Shown in pieces: positions 24,271 to 32,227 of a DNA stretch of 49,505 nucleotides. Source of the stretch: an uncultured Clostridia bacterium (GTDB lineage Bacteria; Bacillota; Clostridia; Christensenellales; CAG-917); the NCBI GenBank assembly GCA_947589475.1, contig CANQBO010000015.1, positions 1 to 49,505 on the forward strand, written 5' to 3'. The notes beneath the pieces were generated by a model, which made no database searches, was not told the origin of the DNA, and saw nothing but the letters and a program-made list of their open reading frames with translations. Position numbers and translations under genes: made by a program. Position 1 is the first letter of the stretch; the number at the start of each line of letters is the position of its first letter.

Positions 24271-25416
24271 TCATTCATTTTGTTTGGACGTATAAACATA
24301 TTCATTTTCGCGAGCAAAGAAGCAGACGTTGATTTTTTGTTTGAGAAAAGTCAAAATTTTCGGTGAATGTATTTTTCCTTTCAATGTTTTTGAATAAGAC
24401 AAGTACAAAATGTCGAACAGTTTTTGTCTCGAAAATTCTATCGCGCCGCATGCGAAGAACGTTGCAAAAATAAAGCCTATCATTATCAGACAAGAAATTC
24501 GGCTGTCGTAAAATTTGTAGCTGAAAAAGATGTTTTGATACATGAAAGCGCGCATTTCGGGGCTATCGTGTATCAGATATATCCCGAATGTCAACGAGGA
24601 CGCAAAACATATCATTCGGGAGATGCGCAAGTTTTTGATCTTGAATTTTTTAAACACTAGAAATATAAATATACTTGCGAATAAAGTAGGGAGATCCGTA
24701 TAGCCGAAATTCACAAAATATCCCGTTGCAACTATAGCCAAGTATACAAGCAAACATGCGATCGCAGAAATTTTGTTTTTGAAAGAGATATCGTATTTTC
24801 TTATATATGCCGCAATTATGTACAGCAAGCAAAACCAGACCCCCGAATAGCCGCCCGAAAGCGGTAACATCGTGCCGAATATCGCGTTTTGGCACACAGC
24901 TATAAGCGCAATAAATATGCAAAGGATAAAGTGTTGTTTTCTTCCCAACCGCTTTATCAAAAAATTCAGCAGAGGAGACGCCAACATCATAAAAACGTAG
25001 GCGCTGAAAAACCAATATTTCCCTCTTGCGATAGGGAAAAGTGTGTCTATCAACCAACCGTAATTAAAGTTTATGAGTCCCGTGCCCAAAAATATGGCGA
25101 AAAGCAGAAGGCTGTAAAATTGCAGTTGCAGATATAGTTTGCCGATCTTTTTCCACTGAATGGACCTAAGCTCTCTCATGCAACCGAAATATGCGCTTAT
25201 CATCACAAACAAGTTGACGGACGGCGTGAAAATGCTGTGCAACAGTTTTGCAAGGACATAGTTGTATCCGATCATATTATATATCCAACCGCCATGTCCC
25301 TCGAAATGCGACAAGATTATCAAAAGCATGCAGATTATGCGTAAAAGTTCAAAAGAAGCCTCACGTTTTTTATGCGGGGGGGGGGGTATTATTGATATGG
25401 GCGTTTCTTTTTCCAT
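24271..25416 (-). CDS. Membrane acyltransferase (acyltransferase 3 family), possibly phase-variable
   Basis: A 381-aa protein with about ten transmembrane helices. After a 17-residue N-terminal tail come ASFELLRIICMLLIILSHF, the hallmark opening of the acyltransferase 3 family with its conserved His, and later FSAYVFMMLASPLL and the C-terminal FGIYLIHD. Members transfer acetyl or other acyl groups onto cell-surface or exported glycans. Codons 11-14 are an 11-base C tract encoding four prolines; any change not a multiple of three shifts the frame. The copy here is in frame. The gene is clearly AT-richer than its neighbours and stands alone next to a repeat array, suggesting transfer. ATG at 25416 lacks a strong ribosome binding site. 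Confidence 0.85.
   Translation of the reverse strand: MEKETPISIIPPPPHKKREASFELLRIICMLLIILSHFEGHGGWIYNMIGYNYVLAKLLHSIFTPSVNLFVMISAYFGCMRELRSIQWKKIGKLYLQLQFYSLLLFAIFLGTGLINFNYGWLIDTLFPIARGKYWFFSAYVFMMLASPLLNFLIKRLGRKQHFILCIFIALIAVCQNAIFGTMLPLSGGYSGVWFCLLYIIAAYIRKYDISFKNKISAIACLLVYLAIVATGYFVNFGYTDLPTLFASIFIFLVFKKFKIKNLRISRMICFASSLTFGIYLIHDSPEMRAFMYQNIFFSYKFYDSRISCLIMIGFIFATFFACGAIEFSRQKLFDILYLSYSKTLKGKIHSPKILTFLKQKINVCFFARENEYVYTSKQNE
25376..25386 (-). repeat. Eleven-base homopolymer (C11 in the coding sense)
   Basis: An uninterrupted G11 on the plus strand lies 31-41 bases inside the acyltransferase coding region. It is the longest G/C homopolymer in the window and is placed where slippage would switch translation on or off. 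Confidence 0.95.
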
Positions 25417-25441
25417 AGCATTTTCCGAATTTTTTTATGTT

Positions 25442-25470
25442 ATTATAACAGACTATTTGCGCGAAGGCAA
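25442..25470 (-). promoter_or_regulatory. Promoter of the acyltransferase gene
   Basis: TTGCCT (25470-25465), 17-bp spacer, TATAAT (25447-25442). Confidence 0.6.
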
Positions 25471-25528
25471 GGAATATCGTTTTGCCGCGCGGCAAATCAA
25501 AAAATATTTTTTATCCGTGTTTCATATG

Positions 25529-25557
25529 TTGAAAACGCTTCGGGGTTGTGGTATAAT
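25529..25557 (+). promoter_or_regulatory. Promoter of pgk
   Basis: TTGAAA (25529-25534), 17-bp spacer, TATAAT (25552-25557). Start expected near 25564. Confidence 0.75.
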
Positions 25558-25559
25558 GC

Positions 25560-25623
25560 TATGCGGTGTGTGGGCAAGGGCGCGCATACCGAATATAATG
25601 ACAAAATAATTTTTGTATAAGGA
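25560..25623 (+). promoter_or_regulatory. pgk leader with two hairpins before the ribosome binding site
   Basis: TATGCG (25560-25565) pairs with CGCATA (25583-25588). ACAAAA (25601-25606) pairs with TTTTGT (25611-25616) around TAAT, three bases before AAGGAG. The first stem begins slightly upstream of the predicted start, so only the second is certain to be transcribed. Confidence 0.45.
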
Positions 25624-25631
25624 GATCTCTT

Positions 25632-26942
25632 ATGGCAAAGAAAACTATTCGCGACGTAGACGTCAAGGGTAAAAAGTGTTTGGTCCGCGTGGACTTCAAC
25701 GTCCCAATGGTGGACGGCGTCATCACCGATGAAAACCGTATCAACGGCGCGCTTCCCACCATCAAGTACCTCGTCGAGCATGGGGCAAAGGTCATACTCT
25801 GCTCGCATATGGGCAAGCCTCACAACATCTTCACGGAGGGCTTCTCCCTCAACAAGAAGGAAAAGAAGGCGATCGAGGCTCTTCCGGAGGGCGAACAAGC
25901 CGCGGCAAAGGCGGAATACATCGCAAAAGCGCTCAAAAACGACCCGAAGAAGTTTACGCTCGCGCCCGTCGCAAAGAAGCTCGAGGAGCATTTCCCCGGC
26001 AAGGTGACGTTTGCTTCGGACCTCGTGGGCGAGGACGCTCATAAGAAAGTAGCGGCGCTCAAGGACGGCGAGATCGTACTGCTTGAAAACACGCGCTTCG
26101 AGGCGGGCGAGGAAAAGAACAGCGAGGAGCTTTGCAAAAAGCTCGCGGAGTTCTGCGACATCTATGTCAACGACGCTTTCGGCACGGCGCATCGCGCGCA
26201 TGCTACGACTGCGGGCATCGTGCAATACGGCTATGCAAAGACGGCTGTCAGCGGTTTCCTCATCGAGAAGGAGCTGAAATTCCTCGGCAATGCCGTTGAA
26301 AACCCCGTACGTCCTTTCGTGGCTATTTTGGGCGGCGCAAAGGTGGCGGATAAGCTCAACGTCATCGACAATCTGCTCGGCAAGTGCGACACCCTCATCA
26401 TAGGCGGCGGCATGGCATACACCTTCATCAAGGCGCAGGGCGGCTCTATAGGCACATCCCTCGTCGACGACGAAAAACTCGAATATTGCAAGAATATGCT
26501 TGAAAAGGCGGAGAAGCTCGGCAAGAAGATATATCTGCCCGTGGATACCGCCGTCGCGGGCGCTTTCCCCGATCCCATCGACAAACCTATCGAGGTCGAA
26601 TATGTGGACAGCTTCGCCATTCCCGCCGACAAGATGGGGCTTGACATCGGTCCAAAGACGCAAAAACTCTTCGCGGACGCAGTCAGAAGCGCAAAGACCG
26701 TCGTATGGAACGGACCTATGGGCGTTTTTGAAAATCCCACTTGCGCGGAAGGCACCGTCGCGGTCGCAAAGGCTATGGCAGAGACGGACGCTACGACAAT
26801 TATCGGCGGCGGAGACAGCGCCGCGGCAGTCGCTCAACTCGGCTTCGCGGACAAGATGACCCACATATCCACAGGCGGCGGAGCGTCGCTCGAGTTCCTC
26901 GAGGGCAAGGTGCTCCCCGGCATCGCCTGCCTCAACGACTAA
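25632..26942 (+). CDS. pgk: Phosphoglycerate kinase
   Basis: A 436-aa cytoplasmic enzyme that transfers phosphate from 1,3-bisphosphoglycerate to ADP in glycolysis. Family motifs: VRVDFNVPM near the N-terminus, [36 protein letters not shown] and the C-terminal [15 protein letters not shown]. It is about 35-40 residues longer than the usual length; the extra sequence lies at about residues 62-105, between the SHMGKP motif and [11 protein letters not shown], and is Lys/Glu/Ala-rich. The start follows AAGGAGA. It has its own promoter, and structured element E3 begins in its stop codon. tpiA and gpmI follow only after an interposed pair of small genes. Confidence 0.98.
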   Translation: MAKKTIRDVDVKGKKCLVRVDFNVPMVDGVITDENRINGALPTIKYLVEHGAKVILCSHMGKPHNIFTEGFSLNKKEKKAIEALPEGEQAAAKAEYIAKALKNDPKKFTLAPVAKKLEEHFPGKVTFASDLVGEDAHKKVAALKDGEIVLLENTRFEAGEEKNSEELCKKLAEFCDIYVNDAFGTAHRAHATTAGIVQYGYAKTAVSGFLIEKELKFLGNAVENPVRPFVAILGGAKVADKLNVIDNLLGKCDTLIIGGGMAYTFIKAQGGSIGTSLVDDEKLEYCKNMLEKAEKLGKKIYLPVDTAVAGAFPDPIDKPIEVEYVDSFAIPADKMGLDIGPKTQKLFADAVRSAKTVVWNGPMGVFENPTCAEGTVAVAKAMAETDATTIIGGGDSAAAVAQLGFADKMTHISTGGGASLEFLEGKVLPGIACLND

Positions 26943-27069
26943 AAAGCGCGCTATTTTGCGAATAACTTTGTCAGAGGCGCCCCTCCTCTCCGTCATGTAC
27001 GTCTGTGTACATTAGGCGGTTCGGCGGGACGCCTCTTCCTCGTTCTTCATCAAAATATCGCGCTTTTTT
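26941..27069 (+). repeat. Nested-hairpin element E3, starting in the stop codon of pgk
   Basis: Outer stem 26941-26958 with 27051-27069 (about 17 bp, the same C-T mismatch as E2), then T. Internal loop of 14 and 14 bases. Inner stem 26973-26979 with 27030-27036 (7 bp). Apical hairpin TGTAC (26996-27000), loop GTCTGT, GTACA (27007-27011). The apical region matches E1 at all but one of 26 positions. Likely the pgk terminator. Confidence 0.8.
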
Positions 27070-27114
27070 GATTGATGCCTATATGCGAAAATAATGTATT
27101 GTTTGAAAAATCGG

Positions 27115-27426
27115 TCACAAAAACCTTTTAAGGGCGAGTGCGAGAAGAATTATTGCGATTATGCAAAATGTGCAGATCAGCACGGTCATAATTGTGTTTT
27201 TTATTGAATTTTTCCTTTGTGCCTCTTTTAAAATTTTTTCCAAGTCTTTAAGATCCGCGTCTTCGTCATCGTTCCTAAGCAGAACTGTCCATTCAAAGGA
27301 GGAAGATGAGGAGTCTGCTTCGACGGAGCGTTCGATTTGCACTACGCGCCATCCTGCGTCGACATACCATGCGAGCGCGTCGCCGGGATCGTCATCGGAA
27401 GATGTGATCTTTACGATTTTCTGCAT
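27115..27426 (-). CDS. Small tail-anchored membrane protein of unknown function
   Basis: A 103-aa protein. The first 75 residues are soluble and acidic, with WYVDAGWRVVQIERS, a Ser run and RNDDEDADLKDLEKILKEAQ. The C-terminal 25 residues are one transmembrane helix followed by a short basic end, so it should be anchored with its N-terminus in the cytoplasm. I do not recognise the family; the GW motif after a short helix recalls small DUF4177-like domains, but weakly. AAAGGAG lies six bases before the ATG. It diverges from the ribbon-helix-helix gene at 27526, whose product may regulate it. Confidence 0.75.
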   Translation of the reverse strand: MQKIVKITSSDDDPGDALAWYVDAGWRVVQIERSVEADSSSSSFEWTVLLRNDDEDADLKDLEKILKEAQRKNSIKNTIMTVLICTFCIIAIILLALALKRFL

Positions 27427-27455
27427 ACAAGTCTCCTTTTTTTGTCAATAGTAGT

Positions 27456-27484
27456 ATTTTATCCTACTTTATATGATAAGTCAA
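27456..27484 (-). promoter_or_regulatory. Promoter of the small membrane protein gene
   Basis: TTGACT (27484-27479), 17-bp spacer, TAAAAT (27461-27456). The partly symmetric AGTAG-N9-CTACT at 27450-27468 overlaps the -10 and could be an operator. Confidence 0.6.
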
Positions 27485-27525
27485 GAATTTGTATGATTTT
27501 TGGTATACTACATAAGAGGTGACTT

Positions 27526-27675
27526 ATGAAGCCGTTGAAGGAAAAAATAAGCATAACCATAGACTCAGATCTGCTCAAGGAGTTGAAGAGCGAGGCGGAA
27601 AAAGACGACCGCTCGCTTTCGCAATATATCAATCTGTTGCTCAGGAAGAGCGTCAAGTCACAAAAGGAAAATTAA
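27526..27675 (+). CDS. Ribbon-helix-helix (CopG/Arc-type) small regulator
   Basis: A 49-aa protein. KISITIDSDLLKEL is the beta strand and first helix of a ribbon-helix-helix DNA-binding fold, and DDRSLSQYINLLLRKSV is the second helix. That length and order fit CopG/Arc-type dimeric regulators, including antitoxins. AGAGGTGA sits three bases before the ATG and a TATACT -10 box lies at 27504-27509. It is divergent from the small membrane-protein gene and may control the shared 100-bp interval. No adjacent toxin is seen, so an antitoxin role is not supported. The pair sits between pgk and tpiA. Confidence 0.8.
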   Translation: MKPLKEKISITIDSDLLKELKSEAEKDDRSLSQYINLLLRKSVKSQKEN

Positions 27676-27853
27676 ATTTTAAACTCCTTTTAAAGCGTCG
27701 CATTTTTACGGAAGCGTATTTTGTCGCCGTCATCGATCGCACAATTTGAGACTTTTGAATGGGGGAGGGAAATGTTGCGCCTGTACGAATGAGCGCGCGG
27801 GGCAAACTCGGCGGGGAATTCGAGGCGCAATTTTTTATATTTTCCACTGTTTG

Positions 27854-27882
27854 TTGCATTTGAAAATGGGCTGTGATATAAT
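27854..27882 (+). promoter_or_regulatory. Promoter of tpiA
   Basis: TTGCAT (27854-27859), 17-bp spacer, TATAAT (27877-27882). The leader would be only about 20 nt. The interval 27676-27853 holds nothing else I can define. Confidence 0.75.
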
Positions 27883-27909
27883 GATTAAAAATAATTCCGA
27901 GGTGAATTT

Positions 27910-28662
27910 ATGGCAAGAAAACCCATTATTGCAGGCAATTGGAAGATGAACAACACCCTCGCCGAGACGAGGACGTTGGTCGAGGGGCTTATTCCCCTTG
28001 TCAAGGACGCAAAGTGCGACGTAGTCATCTGCACTCCGTACACCGATCTTGCTCTCGCGGTCGAGTTGACGAAGGGCACAAACATCCACGTCGGCGCGGA
28101 AAATGTGCATTGGGCGGAAAAAGGCGCTTTCACGGGCGAGATTTCCGCGAAAATGCTTGTCGAGCTGGGCGTCGAATACGTCATCATCGGACACTCCGAG
28201 CGCCGTCAATATTTCGGCGAGACGGACGAGACCGTCAACAAGAGAGTCAAGGCGGCTCTCGCGGCGGGGCTGAAACCCATCATCTGCGTAGGCGAGACCC
28301 TCGAGGAAAGAGAGGCGGGCAAGGTCGAAGAAGTGCTTGTCAGACAGACAAAGGCGGCATTTGAAGGCGTCGACAAGGAAGAGCTTGACAACATCGTCAT
28401 CGCATACGAGCCTGTTTGGGCGATCGGCACGGGCAGGACGGCTACGGCGGAGGTCGCGGACGAGACCATCGCCATCATCCGCAACACCATGGCTGAGCTT
28501 TATTGTCCTAAGTGCGCCGAGAACCGCGTGCGCATACAGTACGGCGGCAGTATGAATCCAAAGAATGCGGCGGAACTTATGGCGATGCCTCAGATAGACG
28601 GCGGGCTTATCGGCGGCGCGTCCCTGAAGGCGGAGGATTTCTCCAAAGTCGTCAATTATTGA
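27910..28662 (+). CDS. tpiA: Triosephosphate isomerase
   Basis: A 250-aa cytoplasmic enzyme interconverting dihydroxyacetone phosphate and glyceraldehyde 3-phosphate; the length is standard. The active-site residues are all present: Lys12 in GNWKMN, His95 in IIGHSERR, Glu167 in AYEPVWAIGTG. The phosphate-binding YGGSMNP and GGLIGGASL motifs are also present. It has its own promoter and a CGAGGTG ribosome binding site. It is followed after 141 bp by gpmI with no intrinsic terminator between, so the two are probably cotranscribed. Confidence 0.98.
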   Translation: MARKPIIAGNWKMNNTLAETRTLVEGLIPLVKDAKCDVVICTPYTDLALAVELTKGTNIHVGAENVHWAEKGAFTGEISAKMLVELGVEYVIIGHSERRQYFGETDETVNKRVKAALAAGLKPIICVGETLEEREAGKVEEVLVRQTKAAFEGVDKEELDNIVIAYEPVWAIGTGRTATAEVADETIAIIRNTMAELYCPKCAENRVRIQYGGSMNPKNAAELMAMPQIDGGLIGGASLKAEDFSKVVNY

Positions 28663-28668
28663 CAGAGT

Positions 28669-28706
28669 CGACATTTGCGCGTCTTGAAAAGAGCGCGCAA
28701 ATGTCG
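28669..28706 (+). other. Perfect 13-bp hairpin between tpiA and gpmI
   Basis: CGACATTTGCGCG (28669-28681) pairs with CGCGCAAATGTCG (28694-28706) around 12 bases. No U-run follows on either strand, so it is more likely an mRNA processing or stability hairpin than a terminator. Confidence 0.65.
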
Positions 28707-28803
28707 AAAAAGGTGTTTTAACCGTGCGATATGCACATATAAACGTCCATATCGCGCAGTTTACGCGCGCTCCGCGGGGGGCGCAGATATATTTTTGACA
28801 TAT

Positions 28804-30366
28804 ATGAAAAATCTTGTACTTGTTGTTATGGACGGCGTCGGGAAGTCTAAGACGGGTCTCGGCGACGCGGTCACAATGGCGCACACTCCCACGCTCGATA
28901 TGCTCCTCAAGGAATGTCCTCACACCTACATCAAGGCGCACGGCACAGCGGTCGGGCTTCCCTCGGACGAGGATATGGGCAACAGCGAAGTAGGACACAA
29001 CGCGCTCGGTTGCGGACAGGTGTACTCGCAGGGCGCAAAGCTTGTCGAAGAGGCGATAGAGAGCGGACTTATCTTCAACTCGTCCGCGTGGCGGGAGCTG
29101 ACGGCATATTGCAAGGACGGCGGCACGATGCATTTCATCGGCTTGCTTTCGGACGGCAATGTGCACAGCAACATCTCGCATCTGCTCGCGCTCATACGTC
29201 AAGCAAAGGCGGAGGGAATAAAGAGAGTTCGCGTGCACATTCTGCTTGACGGCAGGGACGTGCCCGCGACATCCGCTCTGACATATGTCGGCACCCTCGA
29301 AGAGGCGATGAAACAGCTGAACGACGCAACTTTCGACGCGCGCATCGCTTCGGGCGGCGGCAGGATGAAGATCACCATGGACAGATATTTCGCAAATTGG
29401 GACATGGTGAAAGAAGGCTTCTATACTCACGTCTACGGCGAGGGAAGGCAGTTTGCAAGCGCGACTGAGGCAATCGAGACCTACCGCAAAGAAAACGAGG
29501 GCGTCATCGATCAGGATCTGCCCGCGTTTGTCATAGCGGAAAACGGCACTCCCGTCGGCGCGATGAAGGACGGAGACAGCGTCATACTTTACAACTTCCG
29601 CGGCGACAGAGCGATCGAAATTTCCATGGCGTTCGACAACGAGGGGTTCAACTGTTTCGAGCGCGGTCCCATGCCCAAACTCAAGTATGCGGGCATGTTG
29701 CAATACGACGGCGACCTCAAACTGCCCAAACGCTTCCTTGTCGAGCCGCCTCAAATAAAGTATACCTTGAGCGAACAACTCGTCAAGCAGGGCATAAGGT
29801 CGTACGCCGTGTCCGAGACGCAAAAATACGGACATGTCACCTATTTCTGGAATGGGAACCGCTCCGAAAAGTTCGACGACGAGCTTGAAACATGGGAGGA
29901 AGTGCCCTCGGACAAGGTGTCCTTTGACGAGCGTCCGTGGATGAAATCCGCAGAGGTCACCGACAAGGTCATCGAGGCAATTGAGAGCGGAAAATATCAA
30001 TTTATCCGCTGTAACTATCCAAACGGCGATATGGTGGGGCATACGGGCAACCTCGATGCGACAATAATCGGCGTCGAAGCCGTCGACCTCGGACTTGCAA
30101 GACTGCTCCCCGTCGTCAAAAAGCACGACTGCATCCTCATCGTCACCGCCGACCACGGCAATGCCGACGAGATGCTCGAGAAAAACAAGAAAGGGCAGAT
30201 CACAGTGCGCACCGCGCATAGCCTCAACGTCGTGCCTTTCATCGTCTACAACGCGGACTGCGAGATCGCCGACGGCGCCTTTGGACTGTCAAACGTCGCC
30301 GCCACCGTCACCAAACTTATGGGCGTCAAAGGCGACCCCCATTGGGACGCGCCTATTGTCAAGTAA
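28804..30366 (+). CDS. gpmI: Cofactor-independent phosphoglycerate mutase
   Basis: A 520-aa manganese enzyme converting 3- to 2-phosphoglycerate. The phosphatase-like core has VVMDGVG at the start (metal-binding Asp), the nucleophile Ser61 in MGNSEVGHN, LLDGRDVPATS, YNFRGDRA, GHTGN, TADHGNADEM and AHSLNVVPF. The length is close to the usual 510. ATG at 28804 is chosen because homologues begin just before this DGxG motif; no convincing ribosome binding site precedes it, and the open frame upstream encodes a basic stretch unlike the family. Efficient translation may depend on the upstream hairpin or coupling. gapA and eno are not in the window. Confidence 0.97.
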   Translation: MKNLVLVVMDGVGKSKTGLGDAVTMAHTPTLDMLLKECPHTYIKAHGTAVGLPSDEDMGNSEVGHNALGCGQVYSQGAKLVEEAIESGLIFNSSAWRELTAYCKDGGTMHFIGLLSDGNVHSNISHLLALIRQAKAEGIKRVRVHILLDGRDVPATSALTYVGTLEEAMKQLNDATFDARIASGGGRMKITMDRYFANWDMVKEGFYTHVYGEGRQFASATEAIETYRKENEGVIDQDLPAFVIAENGTPVGAMKDGDSVILYNFRGDRAIEISMAFDNEGFNCFERGPMPKLKYAGMLQYDGDLKLPKRFLVEPPQIKYTLSEQLVKQGIRSYAVSETQKYGHVTYFWNGNRSEKFDDELETWEEVPSDKVSFDERPWMKSAEVTDKVIEAIESGKYQFIRCNYPNGDMVGHTGNLDATIIGVEAVDLGLARLLPVVKKHDCILIVTADHGNADEMLEKNKKGQITVRTAHSLNVVPFIVYNADCEIADGAFGLSNVAATVTKLMGVKGDPHWDAPIVK

Positions 30367-30398
30367 GTATGATATGCGGGGTTCCACCTCGCTCCCCG

Positions 30399-30478
30399 AC
30401 AAAGGGCGCTTTGCCCTTTGTGATCCCAAATTAAAAACGCGCAAACGTCGTGACTTTAGTCACTAGTTTGCGCGTTTT
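30399..30478 (+). terminator. Double hairpin terminator after gpmI
   Basis: ACAAAGGGC (30399-30407) pairs with GCCCTTTGT (30413-30421). Then AAAACGCGCAAAC (30434-30446) pairs with GTTTGCGCGTTTT (30466-30478), with an inner GTGACT/AGTCAC extension. Confidence 0.85.
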
Positions 30479-30590
30479 GCTTGTATGCAAGTGCCAAACT
30501 CCCGCGGGAGAGCTTGATATTTACGTCGCCATTGTCCGCATTCACATCTATATACCGCGTAAAATTTATGCAAAGGAGCGCGAATTTTTG

Positions 30591-30619
30591 TTGATATGCA
30601 ATTAAGAATGTGATAGAAT
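30591..30619 (+). promoter_or_regulatory. Promoter of the folate operon
   Basis: TTGATA (30591-30596), 17-bp spacer, TAGAAT (30614-30619). It gives a leader of about 235 nt holding the riboswitch. Confidence 0.65.
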
Positions 30620-30721
30620 GATTTTATGTCGATAGATCGGCAAACAAGGCTTTGGTTTTGCCTTTTGCGAAAGCGGCGTCGAAAGCGAGCCGATTTATTG
30701 AAAAATATAATAATACGATTT

Positions 30722-30828
30722 GGAAGTTGTAGAATTTCGCGCGTCAAGTGCCGTCTGAACGGGGGGTGTCAGCGGACGAAAGGTCATAATAGCAAATGAC
30801 TTGCGGTGCGATATTCACTCCCGCTTCC
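30722..30828 (+). promoter_or_regulatory. THF (tetrahydrofolate) riboswitch
   Basis: Features of the THF riboswitch in order: P1 GGAAG (30722-30726) with CTTCC (30824-30828); GTAGA followed by P2 GAATTTCGC with GCGATATTC (one mismatch); GTCAAGTG; a P3 region with CCGTCTG and CAGCGG around a GGGGGGTG loop; ACGAA; a 7-bp stem AGGTCAT with ATGACTT; and GCGGTG before the 3' strand of P2. These match the known consensus segments closely. It senses reduced folates and usually lowers expression of folate genes, which fits the folC-folE-folP-folBK operon that follows. Confidence 0.88.
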
Positions 30829-30833
30829 CCCGA

Positions 30834-30863
30834 GCAGTACTTCCTTTTGCGAGGTGCTTTTTT
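30834..30863 (+). promoter_or_regulatory. Likely expression platform of the THF riboswitch
   Basis: AGCA-GTA-CTTC pairs with GAGG-TGCT and is followed by seven T that run into the TTG start codon. The GAGG of this stem is the ribosome binding site of folC. So the hairpin could both hide the site and act as a weak terminator. Confidence 0.5.
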
Positions 30864-32175
30864 GATTTATAAAGAGGCGGTTGAGTACATCAAGAATATA
30901 GAGCGGGCGGGCATAGACCTGGGGCTGGAGCGCATGCGGGAGCTTCTCGACATGCTCGGCGCGCCCGACGAAGGGCTTAGATGCGTGCATATCGCGGGCA
31001 CAAACGGCAAGGGCAGTGTGTCGGCATATCTGACGTCCATTCTGCGCGAGGCGGGACATAAGGTCGGCACATACAATTCGCCCTCCGTGTTTTGCTACAA
31101 CGAGAGGTGGCTCATTGACGGCACGCCGCTTTGCGACGACGAGGTGGCAAAATATATGAGCAAAATTGCCCTCGTCATCGAGAAAGAAAACGCGAGGCGG
31201 GCGGGAGGTTTCAAACCTACGGCATTCGAGATAGAGACGGCTCTCGCGTTTGAGGCGTTCAAGGAGGAAGGGTGCGACGTTTGCGTGATCGAAACGGGCT
31301 TGGGCGGCAGGTGGGACGCGACGAACGCCATGCGGAATAAGTTGCTTGCCGTCATCACCCCCATAGGTTTGGACCATTGCGCATATCTCGGAAATACCCT
31401 CGGCGAGATAGCGGCGGAGAAGGCGGCTATAATAGACGGCGACGCGGTGACTTGCGCACAAAGCGAGGATGTCATGCGCGAGCTTGCGCACCCGTGGAGA
31501 TCTGCGGACGGAGCGCGAAAGGAAATGCCGTGCAGACTTTTTATTGCGAGCGAGCCGACGCCCATAGACGACAGCCTTGACGGACAGCGCTTCGAGTATG
31601 AAGGCAAGAAATATTTTGTGAAAATGCTCGGGGCACACCAGCTCCAAAATGCCGCAATAGCGATATGCGCCGCGGAAAAGCTCAACGAAAAAGGGCTTGA
31701 GATAAGCGAAGAAAGCATCAAAACGGGACTTGAGAAAACCGTGTGGCGCGGACGCTTCGAAATCGTGAAAAACGCAAAAGAAAGGTTTGATCTTGACGTT
31801 CCGACAGGAAAAACCCTCGTTTTTGACGGTGCGCACAATCCGCACGGAGCAGAGACGCTTAAAAAAGCGCTTAAAAAATACTTCCCGAGTGCGCGCATAC
31901 ATCTCGTCATAGGGGTTTTGAGGGACAAGGACGTGAGAGGCATTGCGCGGCTTATAGCGCCGCTTGCGGCAAGGGCTACTTGCGTGACTCCGCCCTCGCC
32001 GCGCGCTATGTCCGCGGAGGAACTTTCGGGCATAGTGGGGGAGTACGTCAACTGCGACATAGGTGAAGATATACATCGCGCCGCGCAGGACGCGCTTAAG
32101 GGGGACTGCGATGTCGTACTTGTCGCGGGATCCCTAACGTTGTTTGAGAATATAGACAAAAGCAAAGAGTTGTGA
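30862..32175 (+). CDS. folC: Folylpolyglutamate synthase / dihydrofolate synthase
   Basis: A 437-aa Mur-ligase-type enzyme that adds glutamate to dihydropteroate and/or folates. Motifs: IAGTNGKGSVSAYL (P-loop) near residue 45, a SPSVFCYNERW region, ETGLGGRWDATN, ITPIGLDH, AEKAAII and the C-terminal FDGAHNPHG. The start is TTG at 30862 preceded by GCGAGGTG; homologues begin with the same YKEAVEYI helix. An ATG at 30796 in the same frame lies inside the riboswitch and is rejected. It is the first gene of the folate operon, 52 bp before folE. As folP is present, a dual dihydrofolate synthase role is likely. Confidence 0.95.
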   Translation: MIYKEAVEYIKNIERAGIDLGLERMRELLDMLGAPDEGLRCVHIAGTNGKGSVSAYLTSILREAGHKVGTYNSPSVFCYNERWLIDGTPLCDDEVAKYMSKIALVIEKENARRAGGFKPTAFEIETALAFEAFKEEGCDVCVIETGLGGRWDATNAMRNKLLAVITPIGLDHCAYLGNTLGEIAAEKAAIIDGDAVTCAQSEDVMRELAHPWRSADGARKEMPCRLFIASEPTPIDDSLDGQRFEYEGKKYFVKMLGAHQLQNAAIAICAAEKLNEKGLEISEESIKTGLEKTVWRGRFEIVKNAKERFDLDVPTGKTLVFDGAHNPHGAETLKKALKKYFPSARIHLVIGVLRDKDVRGIARLIAPLAARATCVTPPSPRAMSAEELSGIVGEYVNCDIGEDIHRAAQDALKGDCDVVLVAGSLTLFENIDKSKEL

Positions 32176-32227
32176 AAAATACATTTGAAGATCATATATC
32201 CGGTGAGAAATTTTGCGAGGTGCGCAT

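Noticed and set aside
25497..26996. A 499-codon open frame on the minus strand across pgk
   Set aside because: Antisense shadow of pgk; no family motifs.
27526..27675. A toxin-antitoxin pair formed by the ribbon-helix-helix gene and the small membrane gene
   Set aside because: The genes are divergent rather than overlapping in one operon, and the membrane protein has no recognised toxin motif. Kept only as a regulator/target possibility.
28669..28706. A terminator between tpiA and gpmI
   Set aside because: The stem is perfect, but no U-run follows on either strand, and gpmI has no clear promoter of its own.
27835..30219. A 794-codon open frame on the minus strand across tpiA and gpmI
   Set aside because: It is antisense to two clearly identified glycolytic enzymes, its translation is Arg/His/Val-rich and low in normal motifs, and it has no ribosome binding site. 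It arises from codon bias.
30796..30861. An ATG start for folC at 30796
   Set aside because: It lies inside the THF riboswitch aptamer and adds 22 residues unlike FolC; the TTG at 30862 has a proper GAGGTG site.
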